DNA from: Methylocaldum sp. 14B
GTDB taxonomy: Bacteria > Pseudomonadota > Gammaproteobacteria > Methylococcales > Methylococcaceae
DNA: 64,000 bases
Reading direction: 5' to 3'
Assembly (NCBI RefSeq): GCF_002005105.1
Contig: NZ_MSCV01000005.1
Coordinates: forward strand, 1-64,000
Position 1 is the first letter of the stretch; every line of letters starts with the position of its first letter. Below the pieces are notes generated by a model. It was not told the DNA's origin and did not search any database. It worked only from the letters and a program-made list of their open reading frames with translations. A program made the position numbers and the translations under genes. This document shows positions 63,754 to 64,000 of this stretch, one piece after another.

Positions 63754-64000
63754 TGGAAGCCTATATCAATCTATTTATTAAGTCGGTCTTTATCGAGAAC
63801 ATGGCTCTGGCCTTCTTCTTGGGAATGTGCACGTTCATTGCCGTCTCGAAGAAGATCGAAACCGCAGTCGGCCTCGGCATCGCCGTTGTCATCGTGCAGA
63901 CGCTCACGGTTCCTGCCAACAACCTGATCTATACCTATCTGTTGAAAGAAGGCGCACTGTCCTGGGCGGGTTTGGAAAACGTCGACCTGAGCTTCATCGC
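63753..64000 (+). CDS. nqrE: Na+-translocating NADH:quinone reductase subunit E, partial
   Basis: First 82 codons only, cut by the window edge: [40 protein letters not shown]. Start overlaps the nqrD stop (TGATG). The Cys in [10 protein letters not shown] is the cluster ligand paired with NqrD. nqrF is expected beyond the window. Confidence 0.95.
   Translation, partial: MEAYINLFIKSVFIENMALAFFLGMCTFIAVSKKIETAVGLGIAVVIVQTLTVPANNLIYTYLLKEGALSWAGLENVDLSFI

Overview
The window looks like a chromosomal segment of a gammaproteobacterial methanotroph of the Methylococcaceae type. Three things support this: a particulate methane monooxygenase subunit (pmoC), a form I RuBisCO operon with its CbbQ/CbbO activase, and a Na+-translocating NADH:quinone reductase (nqrABCDE), all in a GC-rich background with trpEGDC, accBC-prmA, polA and rnpB. 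A PEP-CTERM protein, a Ser/Thr kinase and an FHA-GGDEF protein fit the same group. The genus is not determined from the sequence.

Layout. 1-2.1 kb: palindromic repeats and two unknown minus-strand genes. 2.2-11.7 kb: the accessory part, a decayed chromosomal integron. Small minus-strand genes (GNAT, C39-like protease, thioesterases, cupin, VOC, RibD-like reductase, MarR, two NTF2-like paralogues, several unknowns) are separated by attC-like imperfect palindromes with RYYYAAC...GTTRRRY ends. The array ends at a truncated IntI-type integrase on the plus strand, in the orientation expected of an integron. That integrase carries an internal stop codon and a small TA-flanked inverted-repeat element. 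12-18 kb: polA, a membrane Ser/Thr kinase and an FHA-GGDEF protein. 18-24.5 kb: rpe-gph, trpEGDC and an inositol-monophosphatase family gene. 24.8-26.9 kb: an L,D-transpeptidase lipoprotein followed by a repeat-rich gap with a second TA-flanked element.

27-34.3 kb: a minus-strand, copper-themed locus: HMA-TauE/SafE-cupredoxin protein, small anchored protein, MacB-type ABC permease and ATPase, polytopic membrane protein with CC and HHCPFC motifs, Tat-type NosL, TlpA-like lipoprotein, and a NosL domain fused to an outer-membrane barrel. There is no nosZ in view. This is my best candidate for an undescribed system: a NosL-based cell-envelope metal-handling pathway. It is followed by fxsA, cutA, a DsbD with two tandem N-terminal domains and a TlpA-like thioredoxin (34.6-38.4 kb), which strengthens the thiol/copper theme.

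38.5-43.4 kb: aroQ-accB-accC-prmA, a zinc-ribbon DUF3426 gene and a PEP-CTERM gene. 43.8-50.1 kb: RuBisCO operon (CbbR-like site, cbbL, cbbS, terminator, alpha/beta hydrolase, cbbQ, cbbO). 50.2-53.8 kb: LysR regulator, ftsH, and a decayed IS481-type transposase. 53.8-58.5 kb: an orphan pmoC that keeps both sets of metal ligands, flanked by unknown genes including an exported protein predicted to start with histidine once processed. 58.6-64 kb: rnpB on the minus strand, a possible small-RNA region, and nqrABCDE, with nqrE cut by the window edge.
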